A DNA stretch of 64,000 nucleotides from an uncultured Collinsella sp. (lineage in GTDB: Bacteria > Actinomycetota > Coriobacteriia > Coriobacteriales > Coriobacteriaceae). Below, piece by piece: positions 43,303-54,999 of this stretch. The notes beneath the pieces are model-generated. The model ran no database searches and was not told the DNA's origin. It saw only the letters and a program-made list of their open reading frames with translations. Each line of letters opens with the position of its first letter. Within the stretch, counting starts at the first letter, position 1. The translations under genes and the position numbers were made by a program. The DNA is taken from assembly GCA_900541695.1 (NCBI GenBank), contig UQKL01000004.1, positions 1 through 64,000 on the forward strand, given 5' to 3'.

Positions 43303-43448
43303 AGGTTCGTCGGAGGAGATGTCCGATTCCGACTCTCTTGTAGGAAGAGCTTGAGATCGTATTGGCCCAAGGCAATCTTAAAGCAGTCTCATTGGCAAAT
43401 CTTCGCTCCTGTTGTGTTGAGGTGTAAGGTATCAGTGATTGATGTTTT

Positions 43449-45101
43449 GTGGCGGGTAGATTGGGGCCTTCCTTGATTCGATGCGTTCTCTCGAGGTTCA
43501 TCAGAGCAAAAGGGGCTTTCGTCTTCATTGCTATCACGGTGATTGGAACCGCTCTCTCCTATGCCATGCCATACGTGAACGGGAAATTCTTAGATTTTCT
43601 TCTCGGTAACCGCAGCGAAAGAGACGCCGTACTCTTCGCGCTCCTGGTTGCGTCAATAGGAGTTTTCTCCACCCTCTTTACTTATTTTGCAGGAACACTT
43701 TCCATTCGCATAACCACGAGACTTTCCTTTGATCTTCTCAGGGAGGCCGTCTTGCGTTTTGAAAGAGACGATTACTTGGTGAGTCGGACCATCGATCCAG
43801 CCTATACAACGCAACGGATTATTTCCGACTCCAGCGTGGTCTCATCCTTCGTTTTGGCGAATTTTATCAGTGCGCCGCTGTCCATTGTAGCCATTCCCAT
43901 CGTATTGCTTATCATATGGTCAATTGATTCAACTCTCGCGGTGTTTTCCATCATTCTCCTCATCGTGTATTTCTGTGTAATTACTGGGTTGAGGAAACTT
44001 TTGTATAGGGTCACGTATGAGAAGAAAGAGGCGGACAGCGCCTTTTACGCCGCAATTGCATCGCAGCTTAATCAGATTCTCAACATTCAACTGACATCTT
44101 CGTACGGCAAGAGCGAACAAGCGCTCGACGCTGGGTTTTAGAGCTATTTTCCCAAAGTTTTGCGCTCCGGAAAGCTATCATATTCTCTGACATCGCTCGA
44201 TGGTCTTTTCGCAGCGTTGTTTCAAGCGGTGATACTTGTTGTTTCCGGAGTACGAATCATTAACGGAACTATGTCAATAGGCGAGTACACTATCATCGGT
44301 ACATACTTCGCGGTTCTCTTTAAGACTTTGAAAAGTATGATGTCATTGTTCAAATCCTATCAAGATGCCAAAGCATCATGGGATAGGACGGCTATCGCGA
44401 CGAGAGAAAAGGAGAGATCGGGGTGGAATCGGACCGATTTAGCTAAACTCGATGAAATAAATGACATTTCGGTATCTGATTTGGAATTCTCGGTTGCCCT
44501 TCCAGACGGATCTGTCCGAGAGGTCCTCGGCGGGTTTTCTTTCAAGTTTTCCGGTCCTGGTACATATTGCATAGTTGGGGAAAACGGAAGAGGCAAGACG
44601 TCACTTCTTTACTTGATGCTCGGGCTATACTCATCGAAAGGCAAAGTAAAATACAACGGCGTGCCAATCGAAGAATGCGACTTGGATTACATACGTGCGA
44701 GAGAGATATCGTGCTGCCCACAGTCGTGCTTCGCGCCGGACGAAACGGTGAAAGAGCTGTTAGAGTATTTCGACACGCCCTTTTCTTCCTATCACCGGGG
44801 TGTAGATGGCCTACTTTCGCTGGAAAACAGCGTGAAGGAGTTGCTCGGGAAACGTTGCTCCGCGCTTTCGGGCGGTGAGCTGCGCCGAGTGTACTTATGG
44901 TCGGCGATTTCACGCAAGTCGTCAGTTTTGGTACTCGACGAGCCCACGACTGGGTTAGACGCTGTAAGCCGCGCCGAGCTTGCGGCCTATGTTAAGCGCA
45001 ACAAGCAAAGCCAGCTGATCATCGTTGTCTCTCACGATGACGAGATGGTCGGCGCGGTAGAAGGGGTAGTGGATTTAGGCAGCATGTACCAGGGTAAATG
45101 A
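43449..45101 (+). pseudogene. peptide-type ABC exporter split by one amber codon
   Basis: One reading frame of 551 codons from a GTG at 43449 encodes a fused transporter: about six membrane segments (1-300), then an ATPase domain with Walker A GENGRGKTS, signature ALSGGELRR, Walker B VLVLDEPTTGLD and switch VVSHDDE. A single in-frame TAG at 44139 divides it into a 230-aa N-terminal part and a 313-aa remainder with no credible new start. The layout matches exporters of modified peptides. It is convergent with the radical SAM/peptide operon. The start codon itself is weak (no clear Shine-Dalgarno), so the true N-terminus may differ slightly. Confidence 0.8.
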
Positions 45102-45472
45102 TGACAAGTGTAGTGCTACCCAACTGGCAGAGATAACAAAAAGGCGATGCAGATGCACGTAGCATTCAGGCGGTTCGGACTCGGTGCCTTCACGCCATCG
45201 CAACGCTTTCAGATATAGTTCTCGTTCTCTTACTAAAGGAAACTTTAGTCTACGTCATCTTGTCGAGACAGAGGTGAAGCGAAGTGTTGTCGCGACGTAT
45301 CTTATTCCAGGTGGCTCAGTATCAGCGTGAGAATCGCACCAAAGTGTACTTACGATTCTCGTGTCCCACGGACAACATGAGCTGAGCATTGAGGTTCCAC
45401 CCTTTGCTGCAACTACACGGGGTTGGACGGCAATGAATATGCCGGGCCGCATACCACGCGCAGCGGGGGTCC

Positions 45473-45598
45473 ATGTCCCAGTATGTTGCCTACAGCAGCC
45501 TCGATGTCCACGCACACATCATCTCTGCCTTCGCGTTCAATCCATTTGCCGGAGAGTGCGAGGGTTGCCAGGCCGTAGAATTCGAGCCGAACAAATGA
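45473..45598 (+). pseudogene. remnant of an IS110-type transposase N-terminus
   Basis: A 41-codon frame reads MSQYVAYSSLDVHAHIISAF and then NPFAGECE before diverging. The pattern LDVH followed by a short beta strand is the N-terminal DEDD catalytic start of IS110-family transposases. The rest of the element is gone. The gap 45102-45690 contains nothing else I can support. Confidence 0.55.
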
Positions 45599-45690
45599 AA
45601 TGCGGTATCAGCGCATAGGATTAAACTGACGATTGCTTTGCACTGAGAATACGCTTGGAAAGCCGCTATGGGTGGCGGCCCGGGTTAAAT

Positions 45691-45739
45691 AGAGAAGCCC
45701 GTCCGATCACTTTCATGTGGCGAACGGTCGGGCTTCTTA
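45691..45739. terminator. bidirectional terminator closing the peptide operon
   Basis: AGAAGCCCGTCCG pairs with CGGTCGGGCTTCT around a 22-base loop. On the plus strand it is followed by TATTCC and on the minus strand by a T-rich stretch. It lies 63 bases beyond the 35-aa peptide gene and also faces the convergent ABC gene. Confidence 0.7.
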
Positions 45740-45801
45740 TTCCACTTGCCAATGCTCGGCTCATATTGGAAGAAAGCTACGCTAATGTTTGCGTGACACT
45801 C

Positions 45802-45909
45802 CTATTTTCTCCGAAGAAAGAGTCGGATAATGAAGAATAGAATTAAAAAAGGTGCCAGATATAACGCAAGTATAAAGGCTAATCCAACGAGACCTTGCAA
45901 TAATGGCAT
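45802..45909 (-). CDS. 35-aa single-span membrane peptide
   Basis: GGGAGGAGTT lies directly before an ATG at 45909. The peptide is MPLLQGLVGL followed by a very hydrophobic stretch and a basic end RLFLRRK, so it should insert with its C-terminus inside. It is the last gene of the minus-strand operon after the two Cys-rich peptides, 78 bases away. Small membrane peptides in such positions often give immunity or assist export; that is inference. The perfect ribosome binding site is the main support. Confidence 0.6.
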   Translation of the reverse strand: MPLLQGLVGLAFILALYLAPFLILFFIIRLFLRRK

Positions 45910-45987
45910 AACTCCTCCCAGACACGAGATTTTGGTATTTGTTCCCATCTTATTCTGAATTGGACCAAATAGTTCCTAGCCACAAAA

Positions 45988-46167
45988 CTACTCGTCAACT
46001 GGATCGCACCAATCTGCTGGCAAAACACAGCTTGATTCTTTATCGACATAGCACCAATCCGCAACAGGGCACTCGGCGATGTCGTAAAAATTGCATATAT
46101 CAACTCCAAGACAACAAGGCTCAACGGGAGGATGTTCATTTGAACCAACAGGATGGATATGCTTCAT
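45988..46167 (-). CDS. Cys/Asp-rich RiPP precursor peptide B (59 aa)
   Basis: A 59-residue peptide starting MKHIHPVGSN after GAGGAGCTGTT. It has an 17-residue leader without cysteine, then seven cysteines (18, 19, 25, 33, 39, 47, 54) among many aspartates. Four of them are in C-x3-D spacing: C19/D23, C25/D29, C33/D37 and C54/D58. Such spacing is known for the ranthipeptide freyrasin, where a radical SAM enzyme joins Cys sulfur to the beta-carbon of Asp. It is homologous to the peptide 30 bases upstream on the same strand. It is too short and too close to shadow frames to be found by length alone. Confidence 0.75.
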   Translation of the reverse strand: MKHIHPVGSNEHPPVEPCCLGVDICNFYDIAECPVADWCYVDKESSCVLPADWCDPVDE

Positions 46168-46197
46168 AACAGCTCCTCACCTTAATCCAATTAGAGA

Positions 46198-46401
46198 CTA
46201 CGTTTGATCAATGCCACAGTGATCTACAACGCAGATGCTGCCGCCATCCATGTCATAGTCGCAGTAATCGTATGCACCACAGCCATCTGCTTTATCATAA
46301 ACAGTACAGATGTCAGTAATGCCCAAGAGGCAGTCAAAAGACATCGGCTTCACGCCTGCCTCGTCGCCACTTCCTGGATTAATCGGATGAATATGCTTCA
46401 C
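46198..46401 (-). CDS. Cys/Asp-rich RiPP precursor peptide A (67 aa)
   Basis: A 67-residue peptide from a GTG at 46401 that follows AAAGGGAG at 6-base spacing. It begins MKHIHPINPG like peptide B. Six cysteines (24, 32, 41, 47, 57, 62) follow a 23-residue Cys-free leader, and C32/D36 and C41/D45 keep the C-x3-D spacing. Segments shared with B are LG..DIC..YD.A and D[YW]C. The gene lies directly downstream of the radical SAM maturase. A longer upstream start would add a hydrophobic segment without a ribosome binding site. Confidence 0.78.
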   Translation of the reverse strand: MKHIHPINPGSGDEAGVKPMSFDCLLGITDICTVYDKADGCGAYDYCDYDMDGGSICVVDHCGIDQT

Positions 46402-46570
46402 GACTATCTCCCTTTGAGTGCAGAAAAACCTCAATATTGTGTATAACAAACCAAGATGTCTAGTTCACCATATTTCTAGAATGGTTTCGGCGAACGTAGC
46501 AATAAGCTTCGCAGACGGTAATCAGAAGAACGAACACCTCCACAATGGTGACAGCAATGCGCTGAACCGC

Positions 46571-47928
46571 TTATTCCGATACAGTAGCTTCTCGTTGATT
46601 TTTCTCCTGCGAAGATGAGTGGCGGGAAATAAGGTCAAAAGCCATCTCGTAGCACATTTTTCTATATTCACATGATGCAGGGTGTAGACTCTTGGGCAAG
46701 TAGCCGTGCTCGCCTGCAGCCTCCCAGCTACAGCCCCCACCACAGAAAGACCGAGCCCAACAGTCCGTACAGTCAATTCTTTTTTCGACACCCTGACTCC
46801 AGTTTTCAATATACCTAGTTTCGTCAATTCCGGTGACGATGTTGCCCATTTTGAATCGCATCATCCCGACAAACCTGTGACAGGGGTATACGTCCCCTTC
46901 GGGAGTCACGGAAATAAAACGCCTGCCAGCCCCGCATCCGACAAAGGCGATCCTGTTGCTCATAATCAAATCAACTGCAGTTTTCAATGTTCTAAACAAG
47001 GGCTTTTCCCCTTGATCAATCTGTTTGAGATATTGATCCGCCAAATCTATTAGGCCCGCCCTGATTTTGTTTAATGAGTGTTCGTCGAGTTTGATATTCT
47101 CATCGAATGAGCTCACGGGCGAGAAGTAAATCCTTCTGAAGCCCATCTCTTTAAACTGAAGATAGTCTTCAACAAGGTTACAGTTATTATTTGTTAAGGT
47201 CGCTCTTGCGCCGAAGGGGAACGACTCGGAAAAACGACGAACGTTTTTGTCGATATCGGAGAAAGAGCCGCCTCCCGTCTTGTACGGGCGCGATGCATCG
47301 TGCTTGCATCCTGTACCATCGAGACTAATCAGAACAGAAAACCCGTGCTCCTTGAAAGAATTCACAGCAGTGTCATTCAAAAGCGTTCCGTTGGTCGTAA
47401 TAGAATAGGTAAAGTTTCTATTGGGGTATATTCTTTTTGAATAGTCGACCGTTTTCCATATCAGCGGCTCGTTAATCATGGGTTCCCCACCAAAAAAGAC
47501 GATCGCAAGCGTTTCGTTTTCCGATGAACTTGCGACGAGGTAGTCGACCGCCTTGAAGGCTATCTCGTCTGTCATCAGCAGAGGAGACGTTCCATAATCT
47601 CCTTTACCGGCAAAACAGTAACTACAACCAAGGTTGCATGCATGTGAAACGTGGAGTTCGATGGATCTAAGTTTTCGAGGCGTGTCTTTTGTTAAGAAAG
47701 TCCGCTCAGACAATCGTTGATACTCATCAATGTCGTCTTCAAGTTCTGCTATGGTCGTTTGGTCGTAGCCTTTCGCAGCAAGTGACTTTGTTAGCAACTT
47801 CGAGTTGACCGTTCTTCCCGATGCTTCAAATATGCGAAGCGCATCTTCTGATGCTTGGTCAACCTGAAAGCAATTGCGAGTGACCTCATCGAAGCAGTAA
47901 CGACGATCACTTACTGAGAAAAATGCAT
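46571..47928 (-). pseudogene. radical SAM/SPASM peptide maturase, frameshifted near its start
   Basis: The uninterrupted frame runs from a TTG at 47797 to 46571 (408 aa). It holds the radical SAM cluster CNLGCSYC, the GGEP motif, and a SPASM domain (CGAGRRF...CHRF...CTDCW...CGGGC) binding auxiliary Fe-S clusters, typical of enzymes that cross-link peptides. Open frame continues upstream of the TTG for 43 codons (SDRRYCFDEVTRNCFQVD...), which looks like the peptide-binding N-terminal domain of such maturases. A well-placed GAGGAACGT-ATG at 47928 is joined to it only if the T5 run at 47919-47923 gains one base. So the gene is off by one base in this sequence, or starts inefficiently at TTG. It heads the peptide operon. 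Confidence 0.85.
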
Positions 47929-48492
47929 ACGTTCCTCAATTTCATGCTGGACTGGCACTAACCTTGTTTATTGTTGCGCAGCTATAAAAAACCACCAGCG
48001 GGGATTCGGTGTGCGGCCCAATCGGACTCCCAAAAGGTTCTATTTGAGACTGGCAAGCTTTGTGTTGTTGGCACTTCGACAGCGCTCTTTATTCCAACAT
48101 GGAGCCTCGCAGTTTGAGTCGACTTGCCTCTGGAAGGTCCGATCTTAACTTGATTTAGGATGAAAACAGATTACAGGCGCGCTCCTCTAGAAAGAAAGGA
48201 AACCAATCGCCGCCTTTCACCAGGAAAGTTTTTATAGCCCACCTCGAGCAAAATGAAAGATGCGAGAGCGATTGGGGAACAACGCGAATCTCCCCTTTTG
48301 GGTGGGAGCGAGCCTTCAGCCACCGGCGAACGACTCGCCCTGGTCAGAATCTGGAAGTGGTGCCGGGCCGCTTGGGCCTCCCCGGTGACTTCGTGGGGCT
48401 TACCTGCCTGACGTCGAGGAGTACATCCGCAAGATTCGTTCCCTATGCCGTTTGCTCTCACGCCCGCCTTAGTTCCAAGTCGGGCGAGCCGC
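47929..48492. other. intergenic region between maturase and FHA remnant
   Basis: About 560 bases hold the promoter side of the maturase operon and no intact gene. A short stretch near 48380-48450 can be read as open frames in several phases (for example AYLPDVEEYIRKIRS), perhaps a transposase or other gene remnant that I cannot assign. Confidence 0.4.
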
Positions 48493-48924
48493 CGCGCTCA
48501 TGCGACCCGTGGCGGCGACACGTCGACGCCGCGCTCGCTGAGCACATCTTCGGTCGCGGGCGAGCACGAGGTCGCGCCGGCGCATCCGCTGGGACTGCTG
48601 TGCGTGCAAAACGGCTACGTGGTGAGCGTCCCGCGCTGGATTCAGCCGAGTGAGGAAGGCGTTGAGATCGGCGCGCTGGCAACGGGGGAGGGCGGCATCA
48701 CCGACGACGTCTCGGCCCGCCATGCCCATATCTGGTGCGATGCTCAAAATATCTGGCACGTCGAGGACTTGTCGTCCACCAACGGAACCATGGTGGTAAA
48801 CGGCGCGACGAACGTCTGCATCCAGGTCGAGCCCGGCCGCTCCGCTCAGCTCAACCCCGGCGACGAGCTCAGACTTGGCGAATCCACCACCTACGCTATC
48901 CTCCTCGGCGTCGGCGCCCTCTAG
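48493..48924 (+). pseudogene. truncated FHA-domain gene, second copy
   Basis: The last 140 or so codons encode the hinge and complete FHA domain of the gene at 41245-42183 (DVSARHAHIW, DLSSTNGTMVVNG). The helical N-terminal half and any start with a ribosome binding site are missing; homology stops abruptly at about 48493. Third-position differences show that the copies diverged some time ago. The frame can be extended to 48445, but that part has no homology. Confidence 0.75.
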
Positions 48925-49043
48925 TCGGCAGATGGGGACGTTCCTTTTATGCCGGCACTCCGGGACACTCCATGGCGCGCCAGGGCCAATCGCCCGGGGA
49001 CGAAGCGTTCATTTTGGCCCTTGGCGGTCACCCGAGGTAAACC
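48925..49043 (+). repeat. right copy of duplicated FHA-gene downstream region
   Basis: It matches 42184-42302 over about 119 bases, including GGACGTTCCTT, GCCGGCACT, GGCGCGCCAG and TTTTGGCCCTTGGCGGTC. Together with the FHA remnant it forms a ~550-bp imperfect direct repeat around the 6-kb island. Confidence 0.8.
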
Positions 49044-49375
49044 TTCACCGCCCACCTATATTTGTCGAAATTACACTTGGCGGCGGGGTACAATAAACCC
49101 GCATGCGGATTTCCGTTGCGGGTGCCTCCCATCGCCGGGGCGTGCCCGGGAGCATCCGGCATGCGGCCTTTGCGGCGCTCGGTCATGTGCAAGACGGGCA
49201 GCTGGGCCTGTGGAGTGCGTGCAGCCCTCCTCGCCTCGGCATGCCTTCTCTCCACGCCATGTACCTGCTGCTGAGCCTGCCTGCCAGATGATTGGAAGCA
49301 ACAGCGAAAATCCCATCACGCCAATATCCCGGCGATCGCCGGGGCCTGTATACCTATATGAGAGGAGAGGGGTAT
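49044..49375 (+). promoter_or_regulatory. promoter and long leader of nifJ
   Basis: TACAAT at 49089-49094 is a plausible -10 box. About 280 bases of GC-rich, hairpin-prone sequence separate it from the nifJ start. No reading frame in it has a good ribosome binding site. Nothing matches a riboswitch or small RNA that I know. AGGAGAGGGG at 49363-49372 is the nifJ ribosome binding site. Confidence 0.4.
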
Positions 49376-52915
<3,540 letters not shown>

Positions 52916-52925
52916 GTCTCCCACC

Positions 52926-53052
52926 GCAGGATCTGAGGGCTAACCTTCGCGGACGTCCTCGGACATGAAAGAACCCCCGCTGCGCACACTACGTGCGGCG
53001 GGGGTTCTTTCGTCCTGCGGAGTGTCCGCGAAGGTTAGCCCTCAGATCCTGC
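52926..53052. terminator. nifJ terminator nested in a 127-bp compound palindrome
   Basis: The inner stem (AAAGAACCCCCGC with its exact complement at 52998-53010) is a strong terminator ending GGTTCTTTCG. It is enclosed by perfect 29-bp outer arms at 52926-52954 and 53024-53052 (left arm starts GCAGGATCTGAGGGC). The outer arms are far longer than termination needs. Confidence 0.85.
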
Positions 53053-53603
53053 TACGACTACGTCCTCGGATTGTGGGGGCGGATGAAGGACGTAGTTGGT
53101 CGGGTATTCCGTCCCCTTCGCTGTTTCGCGGCTTTGCCGCGAAACCTCGCGCCACTTTGGGGATGGATGGAGGATTTGGCTGTTGTCGCCTTCTATCCCC
53201 GTGCTTTGCGGGCTGGGTGCCCTTTCGGAGCCCCTCTTTATTCCTATTGCTGGATGAAAAGCCCCTTGTTTTTGCAGGGATGCATACTCGTCCTATAAGT
53301 GCATAGAATCTCGTATAGTGCGAGTAAGATTTAGCGCTGTCTGTTTTGTGTTTAGCAGAGATATAGTTTGCATAATCTGGTCGAATCCCTGCTCTATTAA
53401 AATAAAGTCGCACGTAAATGGCGTAGATATGCCTAAGCTGGACTTCTTTACGCTGGGCGGGTAAAAATGACCGTTCACCGTTCAAGTGTTTTCAAAATGA
53501 ATAAAATGAGGGATAACAGGAATATAAACCTTAATAAACTCGCGTATCGCACGGACGCGGGTTATTAATGGGTTGTAGGCCTTTTACAGAAAGGATTCCA
53601 GCA
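53053..53603 (+). other. intergenic region upstream of arcC
   Basis: About 550 bases without a supportable gene. The first half is GC-rich with a hairpin (TTTCGCGGCTTTGCCGCGAAA) and the second half is AT-rich with promoter-like sequence (for example TATAGT at about 53316). Frames that read through it have no ribosome binding site. AAAGGATTCC just before 53604 serves arcC. Confidence 0.5.
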
Positions 53604-54566
53604 ATGTCTAAGCCTCTTGGCAAGCCCGATCGTATTGTCGTCGCCCTTGGCGGCAACGCCCTCGGCAACAACCCCGTCGAGCAGATCCAGGCCGTGAGCA
53701 ACACCGCTCACGCTCTTCTTGGCCTGATCGAGCAGGGTAACGAGATCATCATCACCCACGGCAACGGCCCGCAGGTCGGCATGATCCAGAACGCCTTCGC
53801 CGCTGCCCACGACGCCATCGGCACCCCCGAGATGCCGCTGCCCGAGTGCGGCGCCATGTCCCAGGGCTACATCGGCTATCACCTGCAGCAGGGCATCGGC
53901 CGCGAGATGCACAAGCGCTATAAGCGTTGGCACGCCGCCACCGTCGTCACCCAGATCGAGTGCGACCCGGACGATCCCGCGTTCAAGAACCCGACCAAGC
54001 CGATCGGCCCCTTCTACACCGAGGAGCAGGCCAAGGAGTTCATGGCCGAGGACCCCTCCAAGGTCTTCGTCGAGGATTCCGGCCGCGGCTGGCGTCGCGT
54101 CGTCGCCTCCCCCGATCCCAAGAAGATCGTCGAGGCCGACTCCATCCTCAACCTGCTCGACAACGAGTTCATCGTCATCGCCTGCGGTGGCGGCGGCATC
54201 CCCGTCGTCCGCGACTACGAGAACAAGGGCTGCTACAAGGGCGTTCCCGCCGTCATCGACAAGGACCTGGGCGGCGAGCTGCTGGCCGAGGACTGCGACG
54301 CCGACGTCCTGTTCCTGCTGACCGCCGTCGAGCATGTCGCCATCAACTTCGGCAAGCCCAACCAGGAGGAGCTCGAGGACCTCACCGCCGACGAGGCCGA
54401 GCGCCTGGCCGACGAGGGCCAGTTCGGCAAGGGTTCCATGGAGCCCAAGGTCCGCGCCGCCATCAAGTTCGCCCGCTCCCGCAAGGGCCGCACCTGCATC
54501 ATCGGCGCCCTGGACAAGGCCGCCGAGACCATGGCCGGCCTCTCCGGCACCCGCATCCACGAGTAG
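53604..54566 (+). CDS. arcC: carbamate kinase
   Basis: A 320-aa enzyme that transfers phosphate from carbamoyl phosphate to ADP, the ATP-yielding last step of arginine deiminase or related fermentations. Family motifs are VVALGGNALG at the start, THGNGPQVG near residue 50, IACGGGGIPV near 190 and the C-terminal GALDKAAETMAGLSGTRI. The arcA and arcB genes are not adjacent. AAAGGATTCCAGCA before the ATG at 53604 sets the start. A clean terminator follows. Confidence 0.96.
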   Translation: MSKPLGKPDRIVVALGGNALGNNPVEQIQAVSNTAHALLGLIEQGNEIIITHGNGPQVGMIQNAFAAAHDAIGTPEMPLPECGAMSQGYIGYHLQQGIGREMHKRYKRWHAATVVTQIECDPDDPAFKNPTKPIGPFYTEEQAKEFMAEDPSKVFVEDSGRGWRRVVASPDPKKIVEADSILNLLDNEFIVIACGGGGIPVVRDYENKGCYKGVPAVIDKDLGGELLAEDCDADVLFLLTAVEHVAINFGKPNQEELEDLTADEAERLADEGQFGKGSMEPKVRAAIKFARSRKGRTCIIGALDKAAETMAGLSGTRIHE

Positions 54567-54631
54567 CCCCTACTCCGTTGCCTCTCCCGTGGGCGCCAGG
54601 CAAGACGCCCACAAACTAGCCTCTCTTCATG

Positions 54632-54664
54632 AGCCCCGCAGCCCGCTCCGGCTGCGGGGCTTTT
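54632..54664 (+). terminator. terminator of arcC
   Basis: AGCCCCGCAGCC pairs exactly with GGCTGCGGGGCT and is followed by TTTT, 66 bases past the stop. Confidence 0.92.
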
Positions 54665-54675
54665 GCTATTCACCT

Positions 54676-54835
54676 AGTCATTGGGGACAAACCCGGCACT
54701 TGGGGACGGTCCTTTCCTGCCGGCAGCTTGGGACAGTCCTTAATAGTCATTGGGGACGTTCTTAAACGACTAGTCAAACAAGAACGTCCCCAACGACTAC
54801 TCATTTAAGTCTGTCCCCAATGACTGCCCAATGGC
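54676..54835. repeat. GGGGAC-family palindromic repeat cluster
   Basis: Several TTGGGGAC and GTCCCCAA half-sites form nested hairpins. The left 50 bases (from ACCCGGCACTTGGGGAC) and the right 40 bases (CATTTAAGTCTGTCCCCAA) recur at 60591-60642 and 60909-60949. Such clusters are typical REP-like elements. The remaining 165 bases to licR hold only its promoter and a tRNA-like fragment. Confidence 0.8.
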
Positions 54836-54999
54836 TGGGAAGGCGCATCCCACACCGACGCATTGCCTTCGGGCCCTCTCCCCAGGCTCTCCATAGCTCA
54901 GCTGGACTCCCCGCAACCTGTTCCGAGTTGGCGGAACGAGCGCGACGTGGAGTGTCATTCTTTACCGCGTTAGACTAGACGCAGGGAAAGGAGGAGGAC

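Noticed and set aside
44139..44141. Amber codon read as pyrrolysine or by suppression in the ABC gene
   Set aside because: No pyl genes or suppressor tRNA are visible, and neighbouring genes of the island carry independent lesions.
45879..46148. An 89-codon minus-strand frame overlapping peptide B
   Set aside because: It is in a different phase from the peptide, lacks a ribosome binding site and is explained as its shadow.
49095..49320. The nifJ leader as an SRP or other known structural RNA (it contains GGAAGCAACAGC)
   Set aside because: The bases do not fit the conserved SRP loop and I cannot draw the required stem; kept only as a leader of unknown role.
52965..53306. A 113-codon frame across the nifJ terminator
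   Set aside because: It starts inside the terminator hairpin, has no ribosome binding site and reads through repeats and low-complexity sequence.
54886..54925. tRNA-like bases CATAGCTCAGCTGGA
   Set aside because: They look like a tRNA D-arm, but no acceptor, anticodon or T-arm follows.
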